From NCBI RefSeq assembly GCF_003326755.1, contig NZ_JPWH01000003.1, positions 62,001 to 126,000 of the forward strand: DNA of 64,000 nt, written 5' to 3'. The notes below the pieces were generated by a model, which saw nothing but the letters and a program-made list of their open reading frames with translations, had not been told where the DNA came from and ran no database searches. Of the stretch, positions 55,165 through 64,000 are shown piece by piece. The first letter of the stretch is position 1. Every line of letters begins with the position of its first letter. This DNA is from Thalassospira profundimaris (lineage in GTDB: Bacteria; Pseudomonadota; Alphaproteobacteria; Rhodospirillales; Thalassospiraceae). The translations under genes and the position numbers were made by a program.

Positions 55165-55893
55165 CTGAATTCCCGTCGTGAACCCCATATTCTGGTTGTT
55201 GATGATGATCAGGAAATCCAGAAACTGCTAAAAAAGTTTCTGATGCAGCATGGCTATCGCATGACAACGGTTTCCGATGGAACCGAAATGCGCAAGGCCC
55301 TGCGTGACTGGAATATCGATTTGTTGATCCTTGATATCATGTTGCCTGGCGAGGATGGCTTTGCTTTGTGCCGGGATGTGCGCCGGACATCCAAAATTCC
55401 GATCATCATGTTGACTGCTGTAGGCGAGGATACCGATCGTATTTTGGGATTGGAGCTTGGCGCGGATGATTATTTGACCAAGCCGTTTAATCCGCGTGAG
55501 TTGCTGGCACGCATCCGTGCGATTTTTCGCCGTGCCGAAACCGGTAGCGGCACTGAATTGACCGAGAATAGTGCTGAAAAGGTCAGGTTTGGAAGCTGGG
55601 TGCTTAACCTGGGATCGCGGGAATTGCGTGATGCCGATGATGTGGTCGTACATCTTTCAACCGGCGAGTTCTCGCTGCTGCGCGCGCTGGTAAAGCATAA
55701 TAAACGGCCTTTATCACGCGATCAGCTTGTTGACATTGTCCGTGGGCAAAGTTCCATTCCGTTTGACCGCAGTATTGATATTCAAATCAGCCGTCTGCGG
55801 CGCAAGATCGAAAAAGATGCCAAAAATCCCAAATTGATCAAGACGGTGCGTGGAATAGGATATCAGTTTTGTGCTGATGTCGTGACTGCCTGA
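55165..55893 (+). CDS. OmpR family response regulator (CTG start)
   Basis: 242 residues if begun at CTG 55165. The receiver needs the acidic pocket HILVVDDD, encoded at 55186-55209; upstream in frame there is a TGA at 55144 and no ATG, GTG or TTG, but CTG 55165 has AGGAG 7 bp before it. Phospho-acceptor is Asp57 (LLILDIMLP), Lys in LTKPFNP, then an OmpR winged helix (residues about 135-240, PLSRDQLVDIV and RLRRKIEKD). Followed 15 bp later by its sensor kinase, so the pair works together. An ATG at 55243 would lose the pocket and can be excluded. Confidence 0.8.
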   Translation: MNSRREPHILVVDDDQEIQKLLKKFLMQHGYRMTTVSDGTEMRKALRDWNIDLLILDIMLPGEDGFALCRDVRRTSKIPIIMLTAVGEDTDRILGLELGADDYLTKPFNPRELLARIRAIFRRAETGSGTELTENSAEKVRFGSWVLNLGSRELRDADDVVVHLSTGEFSLLRALVKHNKRPLSRDQLVDIVRGQSSIPFDRSIDIQISRLRRKIEKDAKNPKLIKTVRGIGYQFCADVVTA

Positions 55894-55908
55894 TTAAAAG
55901 CAGGACAG

Positions 55909-57399
55909 ATGCAAGTGGCAACGGTAAAACCCCGCTGGTACAAGCCCCGTACGCTCGGGGGGCGCATATTTGTTATCATGATGATTGGCGGGGTTATTAT
56001 TGCTGCCCTTGCCAGTATGGCATCACTTTATATTATTGACCGGTCTGAACGGATCAGCCGTGCCTATACGCTGGGATTTACCATTCGTGAACTGGTTCTG
56101 ATTGCTGAAAACCCCGAACTGCGGGGGAATGCCCGGAATGTCGGGGCGCTTGATGGCCTGCAGGTGGAAATTCTGCCAGCCCAGGAAGTCGAAAGCCTGT
56201 TGCTGTTTTCCCGCCCGGCGCAGCATATTGCCATGCCGGTTCGTCTGGGAGATGCCGGATGGCCGACTTCGGTCAAGGTTCATTTTCTGCATGGTCGCCT
56301 GAGTGCCGAACAGCGCGATGTGATAGAGCAGGCCAAAAGCCCCAGCCTGTTTTTTGCCCAGCTTTCCCGCGAGATTGCCCGCCTTGGCCTTCGGGCGCAG
56401 GTGGAATTGACCCTGCCGTCCGGACGTCGGATGATGTTGTCTCACGCCCGGCTTTGGAGCGATTATGCGTCGCCATCCGTGGTCTTTATCATGTTTGTGG
56501 TGGGCGTAGTTGCCGTTTTGGTCGTGTTTGCCGCCTTGGCCGATTTGTTGGCCGGGCCTTTTAAAAATCTGGCAATGGCCATTCGTAAAAATGGTGACGA
56601 GGTAGAAGGCGACCCCGTCGTAGAACGCGGACCGGTTGAAGCGCGTTCGATGGCGGAGGCCTATAATGCGCTGCGGTTTCGTATTGCCCGAATGCTTGAA
56701 GATCGTACGCGGATGCTGGCGGCGATTTCACATGATTTGCGTACCCCGAGTACCCGATTGCGGTTGCGTGCCGAATTTATCGACAATGACGAATTGCGTG
56801 AAACGGTTCTGCGTGATCTTGACGAAATGGATGAATTGTTAAGTGATGCGCTGGATTTTCTCGGGGACTGGATTCACAAGGAAGAGGAACGCACCGTAGA
56901 CTTTACATCCGTGCTTGAAGCGATTTGTGATGATTACGCCGATCTTGGGCGTCCGGTTATATTCGAGGGGCCAAAGCCGCTTGTTTTCAATGTGGTGAAT
57001 ACGATATTTGGCGGCAAAAACGTAGAGGCTCACGCGTTTCGTGACAAACGCAGCATTCGCTTGACTTGCCGCGCGGGTACTTTGCGGCGTGCCTTTACAA
57101 ATTTGATCAATAATGCGCTGAAATATGGTCATCGTGCTTATATCAGCCTGGATGCCACTGCAGACGAAGTGATTGTGCAGGTGCGCGATGACGGTCCCGG
57201 AATTGCGGAATCCGAACAGGAAAAGGTATTTTTGCCTTTTTATCGTGTTGAAGGTTCACGCGCACGGACTACCGGCGGCAGCGGATTGGGATTATCAATC
57301 GTCAAAACAGTCATCGATGCCCATGAGGGAACGATTACGCTGACAAATTTGCCAAAGCAGGGATTGGCTGTTGAAGTGCGCCTGCCACGAAAAGTGTAA
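55909..57399 (+). CDS. Sensor histidine kinase (EnvZ-like)
   Basis: 496 residues. Membrane helices at about 20-42 and 190-212 enclose a periplasmic sensor region; HAMP follows; the H-box is AAISHDLRTPSTRL with His275, and the ATPase boxes are NLINNALKYG (N), DDGPGIAE (G1) and GGSGLGLSIVK (G2). The H-box has Ser where most have Leu or Ile. Between FEGPKP and LTCRAGTLRRAF (about residues 356-385) is a stretch of about 28 residues, VFNVVNTIFGGKNVEAHAF in part, that this family usually lacks. Phosphorylates the response regulator encoded 15 bp upstream. Signal unknown. Confidence 0.85.
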   Translation: MQVATVKPRWYKPRTLGGRIFVIMMIGGVIIAALASMASLYIIDRSERISRAYTLGFTIRELVLIAENPELRGNARNVGALDGLQVEILPAQEVESLLLFSRPAQHIAMPVRLGDAGWPTSVKVHFLHGRLSAEQRDVIEQAKSPSLFFAQLSREIARLGLRAQVELTLPSGRRMMLSHARLWSDYASPSVVFIMFVVGVVAVLVVFAALADLLAGPFKNLAMAIRKNGDEVEGDPVVERGPVEARSMAEAYNALRFRIARMLEDRTRMLAAISHDLRTPSTRLRLRAEFIDNDELRETVLRDLDEMDELLSDALDFLGDWIHKEEERTVDFTSVLEAICDDYADLGRPVIFEGPKPLVFNVVNTIFGGKNVEAHAFRDKRSIRLTCRAGTLRRAFTNLINNALKYGHRAYISLDATADEVIVQVRDDGPGIAESEQEKVFLPFYRVEGSRARTTGGSGLGLSIVKTVIDAHEGTITLTNLPKQGLAVEVRLPRKV

Positions 57400-57655
57400 A
57401 ATTTCCAGCTTTGACTGTTCTTTTTTGTTTTCCGGCATTTCCATCTAGGGAAAATACCTGATGCCAATTTTTACGGGTGTGGATTTCTATGCCTTTGTAT
57501 GATTTTCCCTTTTTTTAATAAATCCAGAAATTTAAGTGCAAAGTCTGCATTCCAGAGTGGCGCTAAACGCTATAGTTGTGTGCGTCAATATGCTATATGG
57601 CTCGGCTTTTGGTGACGTTGACAATTTATTACGCTGGATGGGGACTGGCCTGCTT

Positions 57656-59344
57656 ATGCTGTCGAATTTGAAGATCAGGACGCGGCTGATCATAATCGTT
57701 TTTGGAGCCGTTTTGGCGTCTTGTATTATTGGTGCATTTGCGTTGGAAAACCTGCGCGAAAATCTTCTCGAAGATCGCAAGACCAATACACGAAACCTCG
57801 TAAATAGCAGTATCAGTTTGCTGCAATATTACTATGATTTGGAAAAATCCGGTAAATTCAGCAAGGAGGATGCGCAAAATCTTGCTAAAAAAGCAGTAAG
57901 TTCATTGCGCTATGATGGCTCGAATTACTTCTGGGTTTTTACCGCCAAGGAACAAATCATGCTTGTGCATGGTGTTGTACCAAAGCTTGTCGGCCAGAAT
58001 ATGAGCGATTCAAAGGATACGTCAGGCAAGCTTTATTACAGGGATTTCGACAAGGTCATCAACGAGCATGGTGAAGGTTTTGTCGGATATCATTTTTATT
58101 TGCCAAATAGCAAAGAAACCGGTCCAAAACTTGCGTTTGTAAAGAATTTTGAACCCTGGGGCTGGGTTGTTGGCACCGGCATTTATATCAATGACATTGA
58201 CAGCATTTTTTATAGCAGCCTTGTGTTTCAGGGCGGTATCGCACTGGTCGCGATTGGACTGGTTATCCTGTTGTCGATGTTCATTAGCAAGGGCATTACC
58301 GGACCTTTGTCGCGTATTATTGAAAACATGAATTCGGTTGCCAAGGGTGATTTTGATATTGAAGTTCAATATACAGATCAGCAAAGTGAAATTGGCGATC
58401 TGGCACGGACAATGGAAACATTCAGAGATCGTAGTTTGGAAGTAGCGCATATGCGCGAAAAACAGGTCGAAAACGAGAAACGGGCCGAAGAATCCAAACG
58501 TGAAGCTCTTAAACAGATGGCAAATGATTTTGAGCAATCTGTCGGCCAGATTTTGTCAGAGGTACTCGCCCTGTCACGTGAAGTACAGAGCGGTCTTAAA
58601 ACGATTTCCGAATCTGCCAAAAATGCGGGTAAAGGTCTGAAGGTTGTTTCTTCTGTCTCTCATAACGCCACCCGGAATGTGGATACTGTTGCAGCGGCAG
58701 CAGAAGAGTTGACAGCTTCGATTGCCGAGATCAGCAGTCAGGTAACGCAGTCCTCGGGTATTGCGGGGAGTGCGGTTGATGCCTCCGAAAGCACGCATAA
58801 GAAAATTGAACTATTGGCCAATGCGGCGTCGGAAATTGGCGAAGTGGTTGCTCTGATTACGGATATTGCCAATCAGACCAATTTGCTGGCTCTTAACGCG
58901 ACCATCGAGGCTGCACGTGCCGGGGATGCAGGCAAGGGTTTTGCGGTTGTAGCGAACGAAGTTAAAAACCTGGCAACGCAAACTGCCCGCGCGACCGATA
59001 ATATTCGTCGTCAGGTCGAGGATATCCAGGCCGCTACGAGCAGTTCGGTTGATGCGATTGGTGATATTGCCGGGACAATCCGTGAGCTTGATGCCGCGAC
59101 GGGCCGTATCGCTGCTGCTGTCGAGGAGCAGGGGGCAGCGACCCAGGAAATCGCCCGTAATGTTGACGAAGCTGCACGCGGTGTTGCCCGTGTGAATGCC
59201 GATATTGATGCTGCTGCCGAGGGTGCGTTGATTGATGGTCAGCGTTCTGACAAAGGGAATGAGCTTGCGGCGAGCCTGTCTGCCAAGGCACAGCAACTTA
59301 ATGTGGCTGTGAGCGAGTTTTTGACCAAGGTGCGATCAAGCTGA
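57656..59344 (+). CDS. Methyl-accepting chemotaxis protein with Cache sensor
   Basis: 562 residues from ATG 57656 (ATG 57638 also possible). TM1 about 9-30; a single Cache domain about 35-185 ([19 protein letters not shown] and [12 protein letters not shown]); TM2 about 190-212; HAMP; and a C-terminal signalling domain with the hairpin tip [24 protein letters not shown]. No pentapeptide for CheR. It senses a small ligand in the periplasm and controls CheA. No chemotaxis genes are nearby. The 256 bp before it hold no gene. Confidence 0.88.
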   Translation: MLSNLKIRTRLIIIVFGAVLASCIIGAFALENLRENLLEDRKTNTRNLVNSSISLLQYYYDLEKSGKFSKEDAQNLAKKAVSSLRYDGSNYFWVFTAKEQIMLVHGVVPKLVGQNMSDSKDTSGKLYYRDFDKVINEHGEGFVGYHFYLPNSKETGPKLAFVKNFEPWGWVVGTGIYINDIDSIFYSSLVFQGGIALVAIGLVILLSMFISKGITGPLSRIIENMNSVAKGDFDIEVQYTDQQSEIGDLARTMETFRDRSLEVAHMREKQVENEKRAEESKREALKQMANDFEQSVGQILSEVLALSREVQSGLKTISESAKNAGKGLKVVSSVSHNATRNVDTVAAAAEELTASIAEISSQVTQSSGIAGSAVDASESTHKKIELLANAASEIGEVVALITDIANQTNLLALNATIEAARAGDAGKGFAVVANEVKNLATQTARATDNIRRQVEDIQAATSSSVDAIGDIAGTIRELDAATGRIAAAVEEQGAATQEIARNVDEAARGVARVNADIDAAAEGALIDGQRSDKGNELAASLSAKAQQLNVAVSEFLTKVRSS

Positions 59345-59365
59345 TCGTGATTTCTGGTGAAAAAG

Positions 59366-59407
59366 AAAAGCCACCCGCAAGAAATTTCTCTCGGGTGGCT
59401 TTTTATT
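59366..59407 (+). terminator. Terminator of the chemoreceptor gene
   Basis: AAAAGCCACCCG at 59366-59377 and CGGGTGGCTTTT at 59392-59403 form a perfect 12-bp stem followed by TATTT. It also lies close to the minus-strand ATPase stop (59469), so it could act for both. Confidence 0.85.
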
Positions 59408-59468
59408 TGAGATCAATGCCATTAAAAAAGTAATGGCGGATGGCCCCCAGAACCATCCGCCATTCAGA

Positions 59469-60584
59469 TCAGATCCGCAGTTCCGATTTGGGATCAAACA
59501 GACTGATCTGATTCATATCCGCAGAGAATGTCATCATTTCTCCGGGATTGGTCGCCCGGTCAGGACGGACACGGGCGACGATTTCCTTGCCGCCAAGATT
59601 GATGACGGTCATGGTGTCGGCCCCGGTGGGTTCGATCACTTCGACCTTGGCATCAAAATTGACATACTGGCTGTCTGGCTGGTCTGACCCGGTACGCTTG
59701 TGGGTCAGGGCTTCGGGACGAATGCCAAACACAACATCCTTGCCAATCCAGGAACGATAGCTTTCCGGGCTATTGTTCTGTAACGGCAACACAACGTTTT
59801 GCCCGTTATTCTCGAATGTAACGGCGATGCGGCCATTATCCTCGATCAGGCGGGCATCGATGAAATTCATCGATGGCGAACCAATGAAACCGGCAACAAA
59901 CATGTTGTTGGGGTTTTCATAAATGCGCTGCGGGGTATCAAACTGCTGCAAAATGCCACCCTTCATCACGGCAATGCGCGAGGCCAGGGTCATGGCTTCG
60001 ATCTGGTCGTGGGTCACATATACGATTGTGGCCCCCAAACGGTGATGCAGCTTTTTAATTTCGGTCCGCATATCGACGCGCAATTTGGCATCCAGGTTTG
60101 ACAGCGGTTCGTCAAACAGGAAGATGTCCGGATTCCGCACAAGGGCACGGCCCATTGCCACACGCTGGCGCTGACCACCCGAAAGCTGGGATGGTTTGCG
60201 GTCCAGCAGGTTTTCGATTTGCAAAAGGCGGGCAACATCATCGACGGCTTTGTCACGTTCGGATGACGCGACACCACGAATTTCGAGGCCAAAGGTGATG
60301 TTTTTGCGCACCGTCATATTGGGATAAAGCGCGTAGGACTGAAACACCATTGCGATGTTGCGGTCCTTGGGGTGCACGTTATTGATAACGCGGTCCCCGA
60401 TGCGGATTTCACCGTCAGACGAGGTTTCAAGACCCGCGATCAGATTAAGCAGGGTGGATTTGCCGCAACCTGACGGGCCGACCAGCACGAGAAACTCGCC
60501 GTCTTCAATCGCCAGATTGATTTCTTTGAGAACCTCGACGGACCCGAACGTCTTGCGGACTTTATCAAGGGTAAGTGATGCCAT
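59469..60584 (-). CDS. gtsD: Sugar ABC transporter ATP-binding protein (MalK/UgpC type)
   Basis: 371 residues. Walker A GPSGCGKSTLL near residue 37, signature QLSGGQRQRVAMGRALV, Walker B IFLFDEPLSNLDA and H-loop YVTHDQIEAMTL, then the C-terminal OB-fold regulatory domains with FGIRPEAL. This is the CUT1 sugar class. Lies 4 bp after the second permease gene in the gtsABCD order; powers uptake with both permeases. Confidence 0.85.
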   Translation of the reverse strand: MASLTLDKVRKTFGSVEVLKEINLAIEDGEFLVLVGPSGCGKSTLLNLIAGLETSSDGEIRIGDRVINNVHPKDRNIAMVFQSYALYPNMTVRKNITFGLEIRGVASSERDKAVDDVARLLQIENLLDRKPSQLSGGQRQRVAMGRALVRNPDIFLFDEPLSNLDAKLRVDMRTEIKKLHHRLGATIVYVTHDQIEAMTLASRIAVMKGGILQQFDTPQRIYENPNNMFVAGFIGSPSMNFIDARLIEDNGRIAVTFENNGQNVVLPLQNNSPESYRSWIGKDVVFGIRPEALTHKRTGSDQPDSQYVNFDAKVEVIEPTGADTMTVINLGGKEIVARVRPDRATNPGEMMTFSADMNQISLFDPKSELRI

Positions 60585-60588
60585 TTCT

Positions 60589-61476
60589 TTATCCCTTCAC
60601 CGAACCGGCAGTCAGGCCACGGACGAAATACTTGCCTGCAAGAATGTAAACGAGCAGGGTCGGAAGCCCGGTAAGCAGGGCTGAGGCCATATCGACGTTG
60701 TATTGTTTAACGCCGGTCGTGGTGTTGACGATATTGTTGAGGGCGACAGTCATGGGGGCGCTGTCACCGGAACTAAAGGATGCGCCGAACAGGAAGTCGT
60801 TCCAGATCTGGGTGAACTGCCAGATGACGGAAACAACAATGATCGGTCCTGAGATCGGCAGAATGATCCGCCAGAAAATTGTAAAGAACCCGGCGCCATC
60901 GATGGTGGCCGCCTTTACCAGTTCGTCCGGGATGGAAACGTAATAGTTCCGGAAAAACAGGGTGGTAAAGCACAGGCCATACACAACGTGAACCAGCACC
61001 AGACCGGTGGTCGAGTTGGCGATGCCCAAGCGGCCCAACGTTTGCGACATTGGCAGCAAAACAACCTGAAACGGTACAAAGCAGCCAAACAGCAACATGG
61101 CAAAAATGATGTTGGCACCGCGAAAGCGGAACTTGGTCAGGGCGTAACCGTTCAGTGCGCCCAGCATGGTCGAGATCAGAACCGCCGGAATGGCCATTTT
61201 GACCGAGTTCCAGAAGAAGGTTTTGATGCCCGAGCATTCAACACCGACACAGGCCTGGTTCCAGGCATAGTCCCACGCATCAAAGGTAACGACACGGGGC
61301 AGGGAGATGAGCGAGCCTTCGCGGATTTCGGTCAGGGATTTCAGCGAGGTCGTGATCATCACGAACAGCGGAAACAGGTAATAAACCGAAAACAGGATCA
61401 GAACGAGATACAGCAAACCGCGCAGCAGGGTATGCTTCATGCCCGAATTCTGGCCGTAAGTTTGGATATCAGCCAT
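60589..61476 (-). CDS. gtsC: Sugar ABC transporter permease (MalG type)
   Basis: 295 residues from ATG 61476 (GGAGG upstream; the frame is open to 61539). Six membrane helices with the EAA loop AATIDGAGFFTIFWRIILPISGP in the C-terminal half. Its start overlaps the stop of the upstream permease by 8 bp. Second membrane subunit of the glucose-type importer. Confidence 0.86.
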   Translation of the reverse strand: MADIQTYGQNSGMKHTLLRGLLYLVLILFSVYYLFPLFVMITTSLKSLTEIREGSLISLPRVVTFDAWDYAWNQACVGVECSGIKTFFWNSVKMAIPAVLISTMLGALNGYALTKFRFRGANIIFAMLLFGCFVPFQVVLLPMSQTLGRLGIANSTTGLVLVHVVYGLCFTTLFFRNYYVSIPDELVKAATIDGAGFFTIFWRIILPISGPIIVVSVIWQFTQIWNDFLFGASFSSGDSAPMTVALNNIVNTTTGVKQYNVDMASALLTGLPTLLVYILAGKYFVRGLTAGSVKG

Positions 61477-62377
61477 TTTTCTTGCCTCCGCGCAGTTCGG
61501 AATACAGATACGGCACAATGATCGCCATAACGGTGGCAAGCATCATCATGGCACTGGCGGCACTGATGCCCAGCTGGTTGCGCTGGAAGGCCATTGTGTA
61601 CATGAAGGTCGCCGGAAGATCCGATGAATAGCCCGGTCCACCGCCCGTAAGGGCAATGACAAGGTCAAAGCTTTTGACCGCCAGGTGGGCCAAAACGACA
61701 ATCGCGCTTAGGAAGACTGGCCGGATCGACGGGATGATGATGCCGAAATAGATGCGCGGCAGGCTGGCGCCATCCATATAGGCGGCGCGGATAATATCCT
61801 GGTCCACACCACGCAGTGCGGCAAGAAACATCGCCATGACAAAGCCTGATGCCTGCCACACGGCGGCGATCACGACCGTATAAATTGCAAAGTCGGAATT
61901 CACCAGCCAGTCAAATTTGAAGCTGGCCCAGCCCAGGTCGTGCATCATTTTTTCAAGACCAAGACCGGGATTGAGAATCCATTTCCAGACGGTGCCCGTT
62001 ACAATGAAGGACAGCGCCATCGGATAAAGAAATATCGTACGTAAAACGCCCTCCGCCCGGATGCGCTGATCAAGCAAAACTGCCAGCAGACACCCGAGGA
62101 ATAGACAGATAACGATAAAAAGACCGCCGAAAATCAGCAGGTTTTCGATGGCAACATGCCAGCGTTCCATTTGCCACAGGCGTTCATATTGCCGCAGCCC
62201 GGCCCAGTCATAGACCGGCATCATGCGCGATTTGGAAAACGCCATCCAGGCGGTCCAAAGGATGAAGCCGTAGACGAAAAACAGGGACGCAGCAAAGGAT
62301 GGTGCCACAACGATCTTGGACAGATTGCGTTGCAGGCCAGCCATCAGGTTGCTTTCGGTGCTTGAAGAAGCCCCCAT
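61469..62377 (-). CDS. gtsB: Sugar ABC transporter permease (MalF type)
   Basis: 302 residues; ATG 62377 with GAGG upstream (ATG 62344 also possible). About six helices starting SFAASLFFVYGFILWTAWMAF; the EAA loop AAYMDGASLPRIYFGIIIPSI lies near residue 200. Overlaps gtsC by 8 bp; separated from gtsA by 109 bp holding two hairpins. Confidence 0.86.
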   Translation of the reverse strand: MGASSSTESNLMAGLQRNLSKIVVAPSFAASLFFVYGFILWTAWMAFSKSRMMPVYDWAGLRQYERLWQMERWHVAIENLLIFGGLFIVICLFLGCLLAVLLDQRIRAEGVLRTIFLYPMALSFIVTGTVWKWILNPGLGLEKMMHDLGWASFKFDWLVNSDFAIYTVVIAAVWQASGFVMAMFLAALRGVDQDIIRAAYMDGASLPRIYFGIIIPSIRPVFLSAIVVLAHLAVKSFDLVIALTGGGPGYSSDLPATFMYTMAFQRNQLGISAASAMMMLATVMAIIVPYLYSELRGGKKNG

Positions 62378-62414
62378 GCCCTTTGCCTCAGAATAATTAA
62401 AAGATAAGGGAAGT

Positions 62415-62441
62415 TGGCCCCGGAACGGGGTTCCGGGGCCA
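62415..62441 (-). terminator. Hairpin between gtsA and gtsB
   Basis: TGGCCCCGGAAC at 62415-62426 pairs with GTTCCGGGGCCA at 62430-62441: a perfect 12-bp stem with a GGG loop and no clear U tract. Probably reduces read-through or protects gtsA mRNA. A second palindrome, ATTGCCCT-A-AGGGCAAT, lies at 62452-62468, close to the gtsA stop. Confidence 0.6.
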
Positions 62442-62486
62442 GTGCGATGTTATTGCCCTAAGGGCAATTCTGGATTGACTGACGGA

Positions 62487-63755
62487 TCAGTCTTTTGCCA
62501 GTTCAACAGCTTCAACCAGACGGTTGACGGCTTCGTCAGACGACATGTCAGAGTTGAAATGCGCTGTTACGACGTCCACAATCGCACCGGACAGATGACC
62601 CGGAAGGGCCATGCCATGTGCCATAGACGGCAGGAAACCACCGGTTTTCTGGTCGGCTTCCATGTCGGCAGCCGACTTTTTTGCACATTCGTCAAAATCA
62701 TCAAGCGAAACGCCGGTGCGCGCCGGGATGGAACCCTTCAACAGGTTGAAGGTCTTCTGGAACTTTTTGCCCATGATCAGCTCGGCCAGGAGTTTCTGAC
62801 CTTCGATTTTGTCTTCGCCGCTGACTTTGAACATGGCAAAGCTGTCGGTGTTAAACAGGAAGCCATTGCCGTTATCAGCCGGGGTGGCAGAGCAGAGGAA
62901 ATCTTTGCCCGGCACTTTACCCGCAGCGAGGAATTCGCCTTTTGCCCAGTCGCCCATGATCTGCATGGCGGCTTTGCCATTCATGACCATTGCGGTTGCC
63001 AGGTTCCAGTCACGACCAGGGAAGTCGGGATCAACGTAGCCACGGATGGTGCGCATTTCGTCGAACACTTTTTTCATGGTGTCGGATTTCAGCGCATCTT
63101 CGTCAAGGTCAACCAGGGCTTTCTGATAAAATTCCGGTCCGCCCATACCCAGGACAACGGTTTCAAAAATCGTTGCGTCCTGCCACGGCTGACCACCATG
63201 TGCCAGCGGCGTAATGCCCGCTGCTTTCAGCTTTTCAGCCAGTTCGTTGAATTCTTTCCAGGTTTTCGGGCCTTCCTTGGCACCGACCTTGGCAAGCAGT
63301 TCCGGGTTCGACCAGATCCAGTTCACACGGTGAATATTCACCGGAACAGCGACATAGTCGCCGTCATATTTCATAATGTCCTGGATGCGCTTGGGAATGA
63401 CGGCATCCCAGTCTTCCTTTTTGGCGACATCGTCTAGGTTGGCCAGTGCACCCTGTTCAGCCCATTCCTGAATGGCCGGGCCTTTGAGCTGAACGGCACT
63501 GGGAGCATCGCCCGACAGAACGCGCGAGCGCAGAACGGTCATGGCCGCATCGCCAGCACCACCGGCAACCGGGCTGTCTTCCCATTTGCCACCATGCTCT
63601 TCAAAGTCCTTTTTCAGGGCAGCGACGGCTTTTGCCTCGCCGCCTGACGTCCACCAATGCAGGACTTCGGCAGTCGGCTGTGCGTGTGCAAGCGTTGCCG
63701 AAGCAAGGGCGGCAATGCCAACACCGGCAGCAAGAATGGATTTGCTAAGTTTCAT
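62487..63755 (-). CDS. gtsA: Glucose/sugar ABC transporter substrate-binding protein
   Basis: 422 residues from ATG 63755 (GGAGGAAAC upstream). Sec signal ending AHAQ near residue 25. Mature part starts EVLHWWTSGGEAKAVAALKK and contains the CUT1 binding fold; PVNIHRVNWIWSNPELLAK, LAHGGQPWQDATIFE and FLFNTDSFAMFKV are typical of the glucose-binding proteins of the GtsA type. Product would bind glucose or a related hexose in the periplasm. The 245 bp upstream to the window end hold no gene. Confidence 0.82.
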   Translation of the reverse strand: MKLSKSILAAGVGIAALASATLAHAQPTAEVLHWWTSGGEAKAVAALKKDFEEHGGKWEDSPVAGGAGDAAMTVLRSRVLSGDAPSAVQLKGPAIQEWAEQGALANLDDVAKKEDWDAVIPKRIQDIMKYDGDYVAVPVNIHRVNWIWSNPELLAKVGAKEGPKTWKEFNELAEKLKAAGITPLAHGGQPWQDATIFETVVLGMGGPEFYQKALVDLDEDALKSDTMKKVFDEMRTIRGYVDPDFPGRDWNLATAMVMNGKAAMQIMGDWAKGEFLAAGKVPGKDFLCSATPADNGNGFLFNTDSFAMFKVSGEDKIEGQKLLAELIMGKKFQKTFNLLKGSIPARTGVSLDDFDECAKKSAADMEADQKTGGFLPSMAHGMALPGHLSGAIVDVVTAHFNSDMSSDEAVNRLVEAVELAKD

Positions 63756-64000
63756 TTCGGGTTTCCTCCCTGGTTTTAAACCAATTGCAGCGACACCATG
63801 CTGCGAGAGGGCCCGTATTGCATCCACAAAACTGTAACAGGTCGTTTCCACACCTAGTGTTTGAAACATATTGTTACAATAAAGGCATTATTGATTCGAT
63901 TTAACCGCAATTCGAGATTTCTGATTAGAGCCTTTTAGAGCATTGCAGTTTATCCTATGCGGAATAAATCGGAGAAATATGGTTTTCTTCTTTGTCTTGT
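63756..64000. promoter_or_regulatory. Upstream region of gtsA
   Basis: No gene seen. ATTGTTACAAT at 63870-63880 is an 11-bp palindrome about 115 bp before gtsA and could be an operator; no match to a named site can be given. Confidence 0.4.

Noticed and set aside
55243..55893. Response regulator starting at ATG 55243
   Set aside because: That start would remove the first strand and the acidic pocket of the receiver domain, which no functional OmpR-type protein lacks; the frame clearly continues upstream to CTG 55165.
57400..57655. Additional upstream part of the chemoreceptor from 57536
   Set aside because: The extra 40 residues before ATG 57656 have no signal or helix pattern fitting a chemoreceptor, and TM1 starts naturally after ATG 57656.
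62442..63437. Plus-strand open frame opposite gtsA
   Set aside because: Shadow of the sugar-binding protein gene; phenylalanine and histidine rich sequence without motifs.

Overview
The window (64 kb, moderately GC-rich, no rRNA, tRNA, CRISPR array or insertion sequence seen) looks like a chromosome segment of a free-living, probably marine alphaproteobacterium of the Rhodospirillales; gene content (betaine/choline, polyamine and glucose uptake with catabolism, many ABC importers) and protein style suggest a Thalassospira-like organism. That assignment is an inference from recognisable families, not from a marker gene.

Layout. 1-8.8 kb: end of a D-threonine aldolase/D-serine dehydratase-like gene, an NTF2-like gene, then a branched-chain-amino-acid-type ABC importer (SBP, two permeases, two ATPases) followed by an alpha/beta hydrolase, an ornithine cyclodeaminase-family enzyme and a hot-dog thioesterase. 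8.8-10.8 kb: a GNAT acetyltransferase and a hydrolase-OsmC fusion. 10.8-21.2 kb: one long minus-strand operon with a PotABCD-like importer, class III aminotransferase, beta-keto acid cleavage enzyme, HDAC-like deacetylase, FAD oxidoreductase, M20 deacylase and RidA, read divergently from a LysR gene whose leader holds a perfect dyad. 22.3-31.9 kb: moaD, choXWV importer, divergent betI-betB-betA, and an iron-sulfur L-serine dehydratase. 32-43.9 kb: polyamine (Puu/Spu-type) catabolism: two PuuB-like oxidases, putrescine-type aminotransferase, gamma-glutamylpolyamine synthetase, PuuR-like regulator, aldehyde dehydrogenase and agmatinase, interrupted by a cysteine hydrolase, a LytTR/membrane protein pair and a truncated haemoglobin. 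44-47.5 kb: a small phosphatase, a PfkB sugar kinase and pgi. 47.7-51.8 kb: a type VI secretion cargo cassette (DUF4123 adaptor, toxin, immunity candidate) in which the adaptor reading frame is broken at a C6/G6 run. 52-59.4 kb: renalase-like oxidoreductase, choice-of-anchor I lipoprotein, an OmpR/EnvZ-type two-component pair and a chemoreceptor. 59.5-63.8 kb: a GtsABCD-like glucose importer.

How the genes work together: choline is imported (ChoXWV) and oxidised to betaine (BetA, BetB) under BetI; agmatine and putrescine are converted by agmatinase, transamination and gamma-glutamylation routes; glucose enters through the Gts-type importer and is met by sugar kinase and Pgi. The 10.8-21.2 kb operon combines uptake, two kinds of N-deacylation, oxidation/transamination and a beta-keto acid cleavage step, and is the best candidate for an uncharacterised catabolic pathway. 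Recurrent structures include a GC-rich hairpin immediately downstream of the substrate-binding-protein gene in the four ABC operons where the next transporter gene follows it. The response regulator at 55.2 kb appears to have no ATG, GTG or TTG start and most likely begins at CTG.
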